Assembly: GCA_017444825.1 (NCBI GenBank)
Contig: JAFSVU010000054.1
Coordinates: forward strand, 30,756-94,755
DNA: 64,000 nt
Origin: Clostridia bacterium
GTDB taxonomy: Bacteria; Bacillota; Clostridia; UBA1212
Reading direction: 5' to 3'
Below the pieces are notes generated by a model. It was not told the origin of the DNA. It was given only the letters and a program-made list of their open reading frames with translations, and made no database searches. Below are positions 1-9,357 of this stretch, one piece after another; the first letter of the stretch is position 1, and each line of letters starts with the position of its first letter. The translations under genes were made by a program, and so were the position numbers.

Positions 1-2298
1 GCCTCCGGAGATGTTCGTGTATGAGATGGTAAGATCGTCTGCGATTTGAATGTAATCGCTGTCGACACCGTCAAGCTTGTAGCAAACCGTGTGGCCCTTG
101 TTGGGCTTGAACTCGAGGATCGAAAGGTTGAATTCGATACGGGAGGCGTTCTTCTTAAGCTTGATCTCGTTCCCGTACATCTGGACGCTGTCAACGTTGA
201 CGCAGTTGACGGCGATCTTCGCGGGGATGTCCCGGTCCGTTGAACCTGCGAAATCGTAGGCAAAAATACCGTCTGTAGTCTGAAAATAGTACCTGCAGGT
301 CTCCTCGTCGTAATAACCCGATGTGTTGGCCTGAATGGGCCTGAGGCCGTTGGTGGCGTCGTAGAGATCGTAATTCACAAGCCTGCCGCTCGAGTCAAGA
401 TTTGAGGGGTCGAGAGAGTCGGTGATGTAGGCCTGGGTCTGGCTGGCTATAACGTACTTGTAGGACGTGTTCCCGCTGCCGTCCTTTACCTTAACTTTTG
501 ATATCTCCACGATGGAGCCCTTGACGTAGGGGATGGTGATCTCTCTGTTCACAGCCTCGCCGTCGATCACTTCTCTGCAGAAGAACCGCCCGTTCAGGTT
601 GTAGTATACCTTGTCGCCGTCAATGAGGAACTTCAGCCTGTTGCCGCTCACCTGCTTCTCCGTGGAGATCTCTTCGGTGACCGTGAAGTCGTCGTTGATG
701 GTAAATATTCCGGCGGTGTGGTTGAAGGCGACCTTTCCGTCTCCGGTCCTGCTTATGTAGATGGTGCTCTTGTCGGTGTGGTAGACCGAAATCTTGCTTC
801 CGTCGAATCTGTAGACTCCGCCCGACTGGTAGCCCACGGCAAGGAACCCGTCAAAAGCTCTCAAACATCTGACGTTGGTAAGGTCACCGCTTTGGTAGGT
901 GTTCTCCTTGTCCTCTTTGAAACTGACGATATTCGCTTCATCGCCAAGGAAATCATTGTCGTATATCACCACGTCCCCGGTGCCCGGATCGTACTCCACA
1001 ATGCCGAGGCCGTAGTCCGCAAAGTACAGTTTGCCGTTAAAGTATTCCACGTCCCTGAAGTCGTAGGGCACGCTTCCGGGTTCAACACCTTTTTCGGCAA
1101 AATAGGACTGAATGCCCAGCATCACCGGGTTGTCGGTGCCGTCCGCCGGAACGATAGAGCCGCTTCTTATGTCAAACAGAACGAGGCCCGTCTTTCCGAG
1201 GCAGATGTAAAGGGTGTCGCCGCAGCGCTCGAGGGCGTAGACCGTTTTGCTCTTGCCCGCATATTTTTCGGAAGCCCACAGGACGTCGTCAAAGAGAAGG
1301 TCCATGAGGGCGTTCTTGGTTATGAGGGAGACGCCGGATGAGGAAACGTTGTGGCTTGCGATCCAGAGGTTTCCTTCGTAGTCTACCATAAGGTCGACGA
1401 TCTGGGTCTTGTTTTCCAGATTGTCCATCGTCGAGTATTCGCCGTTCTCGTATATGCAGTAAACGCCTTCCTTTTCGCACCCGACGAAAAGCAGTTTGTC
1501 GTTTTCCGAATACATGGCGCAGTTGACCTGGTCCGTGATCATCGGATACTGAACGGAGGAAAGGGCATTGGCGTTAAGATCGTATCCCGTGATGCCGGAT
1601 GTCGTGCAGATGAAAAGAGTATCGCCGAAGATATAGAGCTCCAGAATGAACGGGTTGTCGAAGATCTTTACGTGTTTATCGCTGTAGACGCCGTCGCCGA
1701 GCTGGTACAGGAATCTGTTTCTTGAGGGATCTGCAACTGCTCTGTTTACGGTCAGGCCTTTGGTCTCCTCCACGAGCTCTGCGGAGCCGGTTTTAACGTC
1801 ATATGTGAACAGACCGATATTGGTGCAGGTGTAGATGATGTCGTTGACCTTATCGTATTCAAGGTCGTAGCACTCGACGGTGACATTGTCCTTTTCGAGA
1901 GACTGCCTGACGGATTCAAACCCGAGGTCGATCACGGAAAATACGTTGTTTTGATACCGGAAAAGGTTGTTGTACGTCATGATGTAGAGGATGTTGTCCT
2001 TCTGAACAAGTCTCCTGACGTTTATGATATCGTATTCAACACCGTTTTCAACAAAGCTTTTGTATGAGACGAACTCATTTGCGTCGTATCTGGTCAGACC
2101 CGAGTACTGGGCGACCCACACAAAACCGTCGTCGGTCTGGCACAGGGCCTCGGCACCGGCAACGTCAATATCCACGACCTCTTCGGCTTTATCGATAAGG
2201 AATGAGGAGGCCGACACGCCAATGGAAGAAAACAGTGTACAGACTGCCAAAATCAAAGAGAAAAGCAGAGGAACTATTTTTTTCATTTTGTACTTCAT
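1..2298 (-). CDS. Secreted two-component-type beta-propeller protein (Reg_prop / Y_Y_Y), C-terminus beyond the left edge
   Basis: The frame is open for 766 codons from an ATG at 2298 to the left edge. The start is preceded by GGAG eight bases upstream; a second ATG four codons in has no well-placed site. Residues 1 to about 28 form a signal peptide ending in VSA. Repeats of the Reg_prop type follow, for example TDDGFVWVAQYSGLTRYD near residue 45 and DYEGNLWIAS in the middle, so a periplasmic-type sensor propeller is likely. The last visible residues (LDGVDSDYIQIADD ... ISYTNISGG) match the Y_Y_Y domain that closes such sensor propellers. In the family this is followed by a membrane helix and a kinase, GGDEF or regulator output, which cannot be seen here. 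The neighbouring glycosidase suggests a carbohydrate cue; that is inference. Confidence 0.8.
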   Translation of the reverse strand, partial: MKYKMKKIVPLLFSLILAVCTLFSSIGVSASSFLIDKAEEVVDIDVAGAEALCQTDDGFVWVAQYSGLTRYDANEFVSYKSFVENGVEYDIINVRRLVQKDNILYIMTYNNLFRYQNNVFSVIDLGFESVRQSLEKDNVTVECYDLEYDKVNDIIYTCTNIGLFTYDVKTGSAELVEETKGLTVNRAVADPSRNRFLYQLGDGVYSDKHVKIFDNPFILELYIFGDTLFICTTSGITGYDLNANALSSVQYPMITDQVNCAMYSENDKLLFVGCEKEGVYCIYENGEYSTMDNLENKTQIVDLMVDYEGNLWIASHNVSSSGVSLITKNALMDLLFDDVLWASEKYAGKSKTVYALERCGDTLYICLGKTGLVLFDIRSGSIVPADGTDNPVMLGIQSYFAEKGVEPGSVPYDFRDVEYFNGKLYFADYGLGIVEYDPGTGDVVIYDNDFLGDEANIVSFKEDKENTYQSGDLTNVRCLRAFDGFLAVGYQSGGVYRFDGSKISVYHTDKSTIYISRTGDGKVAFNHTAGIFTINDDFTVTEEISTEKQVSGNRLKFLIDGDKVYYNLNGRFFCREVIDGEAVNREITIPYVKGSIVEISKVKVKDGSGNTSYKYVIASQTQAYITDSLDPSNLDSSGRLVNYDLYDATNGLRPIQANTSGYYDEETCRYYFQTTDGIFAYDFAGSTDRDIPAKIAVNCVNVDSVQMYGNEIKLKKNASRIEFNLSILEFKPNKGHTVCYKLDGVDSDYIQIADDLTISYTNISGG

Positions 2299-2327
2299 AA
2301 ACCGTACTCCATAAAAAATTTTTCCAT

Positions 2328-2355
2328 ATTATAGCATAAAAAAAAATATATACAA
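2328..2355 (-). promoter_or_regulatory. Sigma-A promoter with extended -10 for the propeller sensor gene
   Basis: On the minus strand TTGTAT and TATAAT are separated by 16 bases, and TGC directly precedes the -10, giving an extended TGnTATAAT. It lies about 30 bases upstream of the ATG at 2298. Confidence 0.6.
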
Positions 2356-2467
2356 CATCGGACTTGGCTGACGACCCTCCTTTGCAGGCGCTTTTCTCTT
2401 GTAATCTCCCGCGGTTTTTATTATCATTCATCTTACCCGGACTAATTGTTTTAAGAAGGAGAATGAT

Positions 2468-5044
2468 ATGAACAAGCGAATTGATGACGTTCGAAACGGA
2501 CGTGAGGACAATTACCTGCTTCCATTTTACTGGCAGCACGGCGGCAATCAGTTTGAAAAGATACCGGAGCACATCGAGCGCATTTATCAGAGCGGCTGCA
2601 GGGCTTTCTGCGTTGAGTCAAGGACCCACAGTGATTTCTGCAAGGACGACTGGTGGCACGATATGGAGATCATCATCAATGAAGCCAAAAAGCGGGGGAT
2701 GAAGGTCTGGATATTCGACGACGACCACTATCCCACAGGACATGCGGCGGGGGCGGTGAAAGCTCACCCCGAGCTTAGACAGATCTTTCTTGCAGAGAAG
2801 CACGTGGACGTCATCGGGCCAGGGAAAAACATGCTCCTTTCCATCGAGCTTGAAAACGGTGAGAAGCTTCTCGGCGCATATGCATTTAAGAGGACGGGAA
2901 ACGACGAGGAGTGCATTGGCGAGCCTCTTGATCTGAATTCCGGTGTCAGGGGAAAGTTCCTCAAATTTGACCTTCCCGAGGGCTGCTGGAGGGTGTTTTT
3001 CTACTATGAGACGACCCGTGCCTGCGTCAGGCCGGACTACATAGATATGCTGAGAGAGGAGTCGGTGAAGCTCCTGGTGGACACGGTGTACGAACCTCAC
3101 TATGCTCATTTTTCCGATGAATTCGGGAAAACCATTGCGGGCTTCTTCTCCGATGAGCCCTGTTTCGGGAACAACTGGATCGGACCCCACCACATCGATC
3201 TCGGGTATTACAACAGGCGTGTGGGCATGCCGGGACTGGGCCTTCCCTGGAGGGACGATATCCCTGAGATCATGGGCAGGGACATTGGCGTGGACGTGCT
3301 GCCGCTTCTTTCGGGCCTTTGGTATGACATCGGAGAAAAAACGCCAATGCTCCGCCACGCGTATATGGACACGGTCACGAAGCTTTACAGGGACTGCTTC
3401 ACAAGGCAACTGGGCGACTGGTGCGAGGCCCACGGTGTACAGTACATCGGCCACATCATCGAGGATATGAACGCCCACGGAAGGCTGGTGGCCAGCGGAG
3501 GACACTATTTCAGGTCCCTTGACGGCCAGCATATGAGCGGCATCGACATAGTGCTCCACCAGATCATCCCGGGTATGTACGACTACATCCACACCGGATG
3601 GGCCTTCGGAAGCTACCTTGACCCCGCATTCTTCGACGTGTCATTGGCGAAGCTGGGGGCGTCCCTTGCCCATGTGGGGACCCAGATGGAGGGCAGGGCC
3701 ATGTGCGAGGTGTTCGGTGCATACGGCTGGGCCGAGGGAACGCCGACCATGAAGTGGCTCATTGACTATCTGCTGGTCCGGGGGATCAACAGGTTTATTC
3801 CCCACGCTTTTTCACCGGATTTTCCCGACCCCGACTGCCCGCCTCATTTCGGCGTGAACGGTCTGGATCCCCAGTTCGAGGGTTTTACAAAGATAATGAA
3901 CTACACCAACAAGGCCGCTCATCTTTTCGAGGGTCTCACCCACAGGGCGGACGCAGCTGTCCTTTACCACGGGGACGCGGAGTGGATGAACTACGACGGC
4001 GGCGCTATGCTGACCGACGTGCCGGCAAAGATACTGTTTGACGAGCATATCGATTTTGACATAGTACCTGCGGACTGCTTCATTGACGGTACAGGAAGCC
4101 GTGTGTTCAAGGCATGCGCGAAGGACGGAAAGCTTGTCATAGGCCGTGAAACCTATTCGGTGCTGGTGATCCCGGCGGCGGTGCTTTTGCCGGAAAAACT
4201 CGAGAAAGCTCTTAAAGATCTCGAGAAAGAGGGCGTTCCTGTCATCAGAATGGCCTTTGATACGAAACCGGAGGAACTTGTTTCGATGGTCGACAGGCAC
4301 GTAAACCGCGACGTTGTCCTTAGGGACAGGCTTCCCAAGCTCCGGGCCATCCACTTTTACGGCGATTCTGAGGACGTTTATATGTTCGCCAATGAGTCTG
4401 TGACGGAGACCATTGATACTTTGGCGAGTCTGGCGTCGGTGAAGGAGAACACGGAGTGCGTGATCTTTGATATGCTGAACGACGAGACTGTAAGGCTGCC
4501 TGTAAGAAACGGTGAACTTCCGGTTAAACTGGAGCCCTATCAGTCGTTTATCGCGGTATTTGACAAAAAGGGTATCCCGGAGGACCTGCCGGAGTTTAAG
4601 GCATTTAATAAGTGCGGCGACGCCAATATAGTGTTTGACGTCGAAAAGGCGCCATACACGGATATGACCGCCTTCGAGCCCCTTGCAAAGGGTGTTCCTC
4701 CGGAAAAGCTTCAGGATGTGACCGCTTCCGACGACCTCATCGAGTTCTCGGGGAGATACAGGTACACGGGAAAATTCGTTTCCGATGAGACGGGCGGTGC
4801 GACCGGCATCGACCTTGGCGAGGCGGGCGTCACGACACATATGTGGCTTAACGGCGTCGACCTCGGTGTCAGGGTATGCAGACCCTACCGCTACGACATT
4901 TCTTCGGCACTTCGTGACGGAACCAACGAGCTGACCATTGAGGTCTCCAACACACTGGCCAATGCAGTCCGCGACCGCTTCTCCCAATACCTGGCGATCC
5001 CCGCCAGCGGCCTCATCGGGCCTCTTACCTGGTTTAAAAGATAA
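2468..5044 (+). CDS. GH106-like glycoside hydrolase (alpha-L-rhamnosidase-related)
   Basis: 858 residues with a clear AAGAAGGAG site before the ATG. There is no signal peptide, so it should act in the cytoplasm on imported oligosaccharides. The N-terminal half has the barrel signature of GH106-like enzymes: GCRAFCVESR near residue 43, then EAKKRGMKVWIFDDDHYPTG near 75-95. FFSDEP near residue 228 carries likely acidic catalytic or metal-binding residues. The last 100 residues (GIDLGEAGVTTHMWLNG, NELTIEVSNTLAN) form a galactose-binding-like beta-sandwich typical of these proteins. Substrate is not determined by sequence; GH106 members act on rhamnosides, but divergent relatives are uncharacterised. 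It sits divergently from the propeller sensor and 38 bases before a surface lipoprotein. Confidence 0.75.
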   Translation: MNKRIDDVRNGREDNYLLPFYWQHGGNQFEKIPEHIERIYQSGCRAFCVESRTHSDFCKDDWWHDMEIIINEAKKRGMKVWIFDDDHYPTGHAAGAVKAHPELRQIFLAEKHVDVIGPGKNMLLSIELENGEKLLGAYAFKRTGNDEECIGEPLDLNSGVRGKFLKFDLPEGCWRVFFYYETTRACVRPDYIDMLREESVKLLVDTVYEPHYAHFSDEFGKTIAGFFSDEPCFGNNWIGPHHIDLGYYNRRVGMPGLGLPWRDDIPEIMGRDIGVDVLPLLSGLWYDIGEKTPMLRHAYMDTVTKLYRDCFTRQLGDWCEAHGVQYIGHIIEDMNAHGRLVASGGHYFRSLDGQHMSGIDIVLHQIIPGMYDYIHTGWAFGSYLDPAFFDVSLAKLGASLAHVGTQMEGRAMCEVFGAYGWAEGTPTMKWLIDYLLVRGINRFIPHAFSPDFPDPDCPPHFGVNGLDPQFEGFTKIMNYTNKAAHLFEGLTHRADAAVLYHGDAEWMNYDGGAMLTDVPAKILFDEHIDFDIVPADCFIDGTGSRVFKACAKDGKLVIGRETYSVLVIPAAVLLPEKLEKALKDLEKEGVPVIRMAFDTKPEELVSMVDRHVNRDVVLRDRLPKLRAIHFYGDSEDVYMFANESVTETIDTLASLASVKENTECVIFDMLNDETVRLPVRNGELPVKLEPYQSFIAVFDKKGIPEDLPEFKAFNKCGDANIVFDVEKAPYTDMTAFEPLAKGVPPEKLQDVTASDDLIEFSGRYRYTGKFVSDETGGATGIDLGEAGVTTHMWLNGVDLGVRVCRPYRYDISSALRDGTNELTIEVSNTLANAVRDRFSQYLAIPASGLIGPLTWFKR

Positions 5045-5082
5045 CGCTGCCGGGCTCCCGCGGGGCGAAGGATTTTGATATC

Positions 5083-7128
5083 ATGGAAAGCGTAAAAAGA
5101 GCTATAATAAGGGCTTTTTCGGTCCTCCTTGCAGCGATTGTGCTCGCAGGGTGCTCTTTCTTTGCGCCTTCGACGCCGGATGCAGGAAAGACCGGAAACG
5201 GGAAGGTCAGGGTCATGCTGGAAAAAACGGAGGGCCTGGTCATACTGTCGGGCTTTTATGCGGATGCGGATCCGGGCGGGGACGTGACCTTTGAGGTCAG
5301 GGCAGAAGAGGGCTATGAGATCTTAAGCGCAGAAGGTGGCGAGTACGACCCCGCTTTAGGTACCGTCATGGTGAAGAACGTCAGGTACCCTTTGACAGTC
5401 ACCGTAAAGACCGTAAAAAACGGACCGGCTCCGACAGATGTTCCCGTGGAAACGCCGTATGTCACGCCGGAACCCACGGCCACGGCTACGCCCGCACCGT
5501 CAACGCCCACTCCTGTGCCGACACCGGAGCCTACGGAGATGCCCACCCCCAAGGAGGAGACCACCCCCGAGGCACCAGGCATAACTCTCAAGGACCCCGT
5601 TCTTAACGAAAAACTTTACCCAGCATCCGGGGAGTCTTCCGACTCGAATCTTGAAACGAATTACAAAATAACGTATTACGCCAATGGCGGCACCGTGAAC
5701 GGGTACACGACCGATGCGGTGTATATGTATTTCCCGAGGGACAATTACCTCATGCCGAACGCTCTCCCGGATACCGGCTACTTCAAAAAAGAAGGGCATA
5801 TCCTGGCGGGCTACACCGAAAACGGAGACGGCTCAGGTGCATACTACGCCCCCGGGTGGAACGTGCCGGTCGATGAAAACGGTGAGGCAAAGCTTTACTG
5901 CCTCTGGGAGCCCGCAGAGCCCGAGGACATGTTCGATTGCGAGCTTACGGACTACTGCGCAGTCATAAGGTCGTACAATGGCAACGCCTCAAAAGTCGTT
6001 ATTCCCGAAAAAATAGCGGGGAAAAAGGTGGTCAAGATCGCGGGCGGGGCATTCTCCGGAAAGGGCATAAGCACCGTTTACATTCCGAAATACGTGGAGA
6101 CCATAGAGTGGGGCGCCTTCGCAAACTGCCCGTCTCTCACCTCGGCTCACATTCCCGACAGCGTGGTCGAGATGAGCGACGGGGCCTTTTCGGGATCGCC
6201 GATGAAGACCGCTTATATAAACGCGGTGAGGAACCCGTCCTATATGTATTCGCTTATGGGCAACGGCACCGTAAAATACGAGCGTCTTGAGACTGCGAAG
6301 GGCAAAAAGATAATCATCATATCAGGCTCCGGCTGTCTTTACGGCATAGACTCAAAGCTTATGGAGGAGGAGCTCCCCGGTTACACCGTGGTGAACCTGG
6401 GGCTTCTGGTGAACATATCCGCGGTGTTCAACGCGGAGCTTGTCGCAAGCTTCACATCAGAAGGTGACTACGTGATATTCTCCCCCGAAATGAATGAACT
6501 TCAGTACGGACTTGACCCGTTTTCCACCACTATGTGGAAAAGCTTTGAGGCGGCCTACGAGGTATTGGCGAGGGTGGATATAAGAAACTATCCGGAGGTG
6601 TGGACCTCATTTGGCGCCTTCAATGCCGCGAAGAGGGATATGGCAGAGGGCAGGTACTCCCAGACCAGCAGCGATTTTTCATTAAACAAATACGGCGACC
6701 TTTCATCTTATTTTACGGAGACACAGCCGTCCTACGGGGACCGGCAGTCGTATTATCTTTCAAACGGCGGCAGCCTGGGGCTCGACTACCCCACGTCAAT
6801 GGTGAAGAACTATTCAAAGAGATTCAATGAGGCGATGGACAGGGTCAACGCCACCGGGGCAAAATGTCTTTTCGCGTTTTGCCTGATGGACAGGGCCTGC
6901 CTGGTGGCAAGCGCTCTTGTGCCGGGCGGAGAGGCCCAGAAGGCTTACGAGAATGCGGTGGACAGCATACTCCATGCCGACCGGATATCGACGGTGAACG
7001 AGTATATTTACGAGCCGGAGCTTTTCTACAATTCGGAGTGGCACGTGACCGGTGAAGGAAGGACAAGAAGGTCAAAACAGCTGGCCGGTAATATAAAACA
7101 ATACGTTGAGAACGGGCCCATTGGTTAA
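5083..7128 (+). CDS. Multidomain surface lipoprotein: TP-rich linker, InlB-type repeat, BspA-type LRR, SGNH-like C-terminus
   Basis: 681 residues. A signal peptide ends in the lipobox LAGC with lipid-carrying Cys24. Residues about 113-165 are a Thr/Pro/Glu-rich linker that probably spans the wall. About 194-275 is an InlB B-repeat-like unit (YKITYYANGGTVNG ... LYCLWEP). About 290-385 is a BspA-type leucine-rich stretch (VVIPEKIAGKKVVKIAGGAF, VYIPKYVETIEWGAF, AHIPDSVVEM). The rest, starting KIIIISGSGCLYGIDS near 408, resembles an SGNH-hydrolase fold, with a small residue plus Ser near the first strand; catalytic residues cannot be assigned by eye. The first two domain types occur in surface adhesins. 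It probably acts outside the cell; enzymatic activity is a guess. Confidence 0.7.
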   Translation: MESVKRAIIRAFSVLLAAIVLAGCSFFAPSTPDAGKTGNGKVRVMLEKTEGLVILSGFYADADPGGDVTFEVRAEEGYEILSAEGGEYDPALGTVMVKNVRYPLTVTVKTVKNGPAPTDVPVETPYVTPEPTATATPAPSTPTPVPTPEPTEMPTPKEETTPEAPGITLKDPVLNEKLYPASGESSDSNLETNYKITYYANGGTVNGYTTDAVYMYFPRDNYLMPNALPDTGYFKKEGHILAGYTENGDGSGAYYAPGWNVPVDENGEAKLYCLWEPAEPEDMFDCELTDYCAVIRSYNGNASKVVIPEKIAGKKVVKIAGGAFSGKGISTVYIPKYVETIEWGAFANCPSLTSAHIPDSVVEMSDGAFSGSPMKTAYINAVRNPSYMYSLMGNGTVKYERLETAKGKKIIIISGSGCLYGIDSKLMEEELPGYTVVNLGLLVNISAVFNAELVASFTSEGDYVIFSPEMNELQYGLDPFSTTMWKSFEAAYEVLARVDIRNYPEVWTSFGAFNAAKRDMAEGRYSQTSSDFSLNKYGDLSSYFTETQPSYGDRQSYYLSNGGSLGLDYPTSMVKNYSKRFNEAMDRVNATGAKCLFAFCLMDRACLVASALVPGGEAQKAYENAVDSILHADRISTVNEYIYEPELFYNSEWHVTGEGRTRRSKQLAGNIKQYVENGPIG

Positions 7129-7137
7129 GAAAAACAG

Positions 7138-7166
7138 TTGATTATTGCGGAAAAATTGGCTAAAAT
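7138..7166 (+). promoter_or_regulatory. Sigma-A promoter of the HD-GYP gene
   Basis: TTGATT and TAAAAT are separated by exactly 17 bases, about 45 bases before the ATG at 7211, directly after the lipoprotein stop. Confidence 0.55.
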
Positions 7167-7210
7167 GAAAGGTATGCAAAGAACTTGCGCTGCGGAGGAA
7201 AAGCGTAGCA

Positions 7211-8515
7211 ATGCCCGACCTTACCGATTTTTATCCATATGTGATCATATTGACGGAGCTGATGATGGTCGCGATGGTCGTCCACGTCATCAATTACACG
7301 GGATTCAAGAAGAACCAGAAGATCTGGTACCTTCTTACTTTTGTTACGATCATGTTTTGCGCCGCCGCAGAGTTTATGGTCCACGGCGGTCTCTATAAGC
7401 CGTCTTTCAGAATATTGTTTACGGTCATCACGGTGCTGCAGTTTTCGGCGGCTCCGCTGCTTGGCGTGCTGTTCGTGGGTGCCCTTGGTTTTGATAAACA
7501 CTTAAACGTTGTGCTCACGGTGTTTGCCGCCCACTTCCTGGTGGAGATAGTTTCCGCACCCTTCGGGTGGGTGTTCCGCTTTGACGAGAACGGCTATTCC
7601 AGGGGAGATCTGTTTTTCATATACGAAGTTTTCTACGCACTGAGCCTGATATATCTGATCATAGGTATGATCCTCTGCGGAAAGCAGTTCCGGCACAGGG
7701 ACGGTATGACGATAGCCATGATATTGGTTATACTTATCGCAGGCATCGTGCCAATGATGGTCTTCAAGGTCAACATCACGTACATAGCCATCGCCATCAG
7801 CGCCAGCATCTGCTACATTTACTACAATGACCTGGTCCAGCAGGATATAAAAGCGGAGCTTGTGGCCAATCAGGGAAAAATGACCGAGATGCAGGAGCAC
7901 GTGATCTTCGGATTGGCGAGTCTTATCGAAAACCGGGATCTGGAGACGGGAGGCCATATCGTCCGCACCAGCGCGTACGTTAAGCTGATAGCTGAAAATG
8001 CGAGAAAAGACGGGTATTATACCGATATCCTTGACGACGAATTTATTTCGCTGCTTAAGACTCTTGCACCGATGCATGACATCGGAAAGATCGCTATTCC
8101 GGACAGCATACTGCAAAAACCGGGCAAGCTGACAACGGAAGAATTTGAACAGATGAAAAAGCACGCCGAGAAGGGCGGAGAAGTCATAAAACAGGCTCTC
8201 AGCGGCATTGGCGATGAGAAATACCTCGACTTTGCTGTGGACATTGCCACATACCACCATGAGAGATGGGACGGCACCGGGTATCCCGGGGGACTCAAGG
8301 GCGAGGAGATACCTCTTTCAGCCAGGATAATGGCGGTGGCGGACGTGTTCGACGCGCTCATATCCGAGAGGTGCTATAAAAAACCAATACCGAAGGAAGA
8401 GGCCTTTGACATCATTGAGAATGAAGCCGGTTCCCACTTCGATCCGGTATTGGTTAAGGTCTTTCTTGATCATAAGGACGAGATCTTCAGCGAGGAAGAG
8501 GTCCCAGTCAAATAA
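7211..8515 (+). CDS. Membrane HD-GYP domain protein (c-di-GMP phosphodiesterase)
   Basis: 434 residues. About six to seven hydrophobic segments fill residues 8-205 and form a membrane sensor module. The C-terminal half is an HD-GYP domain: the HD pair is in MHDIGK near residue 288, and the GYP signature is complete as HHERWDGTGYPGG near 349-361, followed by IPLSARIMAVADVFDAL. These are the metal-binding and substrate residues of c-di-GMP phosphodiesterases, so hydrolysis of c-di-GMP is expected. No GGDEF partner lies nearby. GGAGGA is 11 bases before the ATG. The upstream promoter and the hairpin after the stop suggest a single-gene unit. Confidence 0.88.
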   Translation: MPDLTDFYPYVIILTELMMVAMVVHVINYTGFKKNQKIWYLLTFVTIMFCAAAEFMVHGGLYKPSFRILFTVITVLQFSAAPLLGVLFVGALGFDKHLNVVLTVFAAHFLVEIVSAPFGWVFRFDENGYSRGDLFFIYEVFYALSLIYLIIGMILCGKQFRHRDGMTIAMILVILIAGIVPMMVFKVNITYIAIAISASICYIYYNDLVQQDIKAELVANQGKMTEMQEHVIFGLASLIENRDLETGGHIVRTSAYVKLIAENARKDGYYTDILDDEFISLLKTLAPMHDIGKIAIPDSILQKPGKLTTEEFEQMKKHAEKGGEVIKQALSGIGDEKYLDFAVDIATYHHERWDGTGYPGGLKGEEIPLSARIMAVADVFDALISERCYKKPIPKEEAFDIIENEAGSHFDPVLVKVFLDHKDEIFSEEEVPVK

Positions 8516-8555
8516 GCGGGCTGACGGATGACTCCGCCGGTGCCGCTTTTTATTT
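8515..8555. terminator. Probable bidirectional terminator between convergent genes
   Basis: AGCGG at 8515-8519 pairs with CCGCT at 8543-8547 around an inner CGGA/TCCG hairpin, followed by TTTTTATTT. It lies between the convergent stops of the HD-GYP gene and the ABC permease. The outer stem is only five pairs, so confidence is moderate. Confidence 0.5.
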
Positions 8556-9356
8556 AATGTCGCTCTTTTTGAAAACTATCAGCCCCGCCAGCGTTAAAAC
8601 CAATATGCAGACCGCGTAGGAGACGACCCCCAGCAAAAATGACGTCAGGTCGAAGGTGCCCTTTGCCAGGAACGAGGTGTTTGTGTAGGTGGGTATCAGG
8701 CAGAGCAGCCTGTTCTCGTCAAGGGGATCCACCGCATGGATGCCGTTCCCGATGAGGCTGAGGCCCATAAGCACCACCGCGGAGATTATTACCGCCGGCG
8801 CGGTGTTCTTGATCGAAAGGGTCACCATGGTCGAGACCGAGGCTCCGAAGAATATCGTGATGCCGCCGGTGGCGTAAAAATAGACAAGCTTTAATACTTC
8901 AGCCTTATCGATGTCGACGCCGTAGCCGAAAACGGGTATCACTGCCGCCAGGAAAATGAGGTTGCTGACCACCATGAGAAAGGCGCCTGTAAGCCCCGAG
9001 GTGATGAGGTGGGAAAAATAGATGGCCGTTCTGCTCCTTCCCGCGATTATCTTGTTCCTGAGAGTACCGTTTGAGATATCCCCCGCCACAAAGAGGGTTA
9101 TGAATATGGGCAATATCAGCCCCATGTTGCTTGAAAGCACGAACTGCTCGCTGAGAAGCTGCTGCCCGGTCATGTTAAGCCCCGTCATATTCATGTTCAT
9201 CATGCTCTGAAGCTCAGAGGTTGCGGCTATCAGTTTATCGAGACCAAAGTAAAGAAGTACCGTCAGCACGGGAAAAACCAATGCCAGCAGCGCCGCGATC
9301 AAAAACAGTTTACTTTTAAAAATACGGTAAAGATCCGCTTTAAGCAGCTTTCCCAT
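8550..9356 (-). CDS. ABC-2 type transporter permease
   Basis: 268 residues with a cytoplasmic MGKLLKADLYRIFKSK start, then six hydrophobic segments, the usual layout of ABC-2 permeases such as those of bacteriocin or antibiotic exporters. A Met/Asn-rich loop (about residues 50-66) follows the first helix and faces outside. The gene begins one base after the stop of the ATPase gene (TGACATG), so the two are translationally coupled and form one exporter. The transported substrate is not evident. Confidence 0.82.
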   Translation of the reverse strand: MGKLLKADLYRIFKSKLFLIAALLALVFPVLTVLLYFGLDKLIAATSELQSMMNMNMTGLNMTGQQLLSEQFVLSSNMGLILPIFITLFVAGDISNGTLRNKIIAGRSRTAIYFSHLITSGLTGAFLMVVSNLIFLAAVIPVFGYGVDIDKAEVLKLVYFYATGGITIFFGASVSTMVTLSIKNTAPAVIISAVVLMGLSLIGNGIHAVDPLDENRLLCLIPTYTNTSFLAKGTFDLTSFLLGVVSYAVCILVLTLAGLIVFKKSDIK

Positions 9357-9357
9357 G

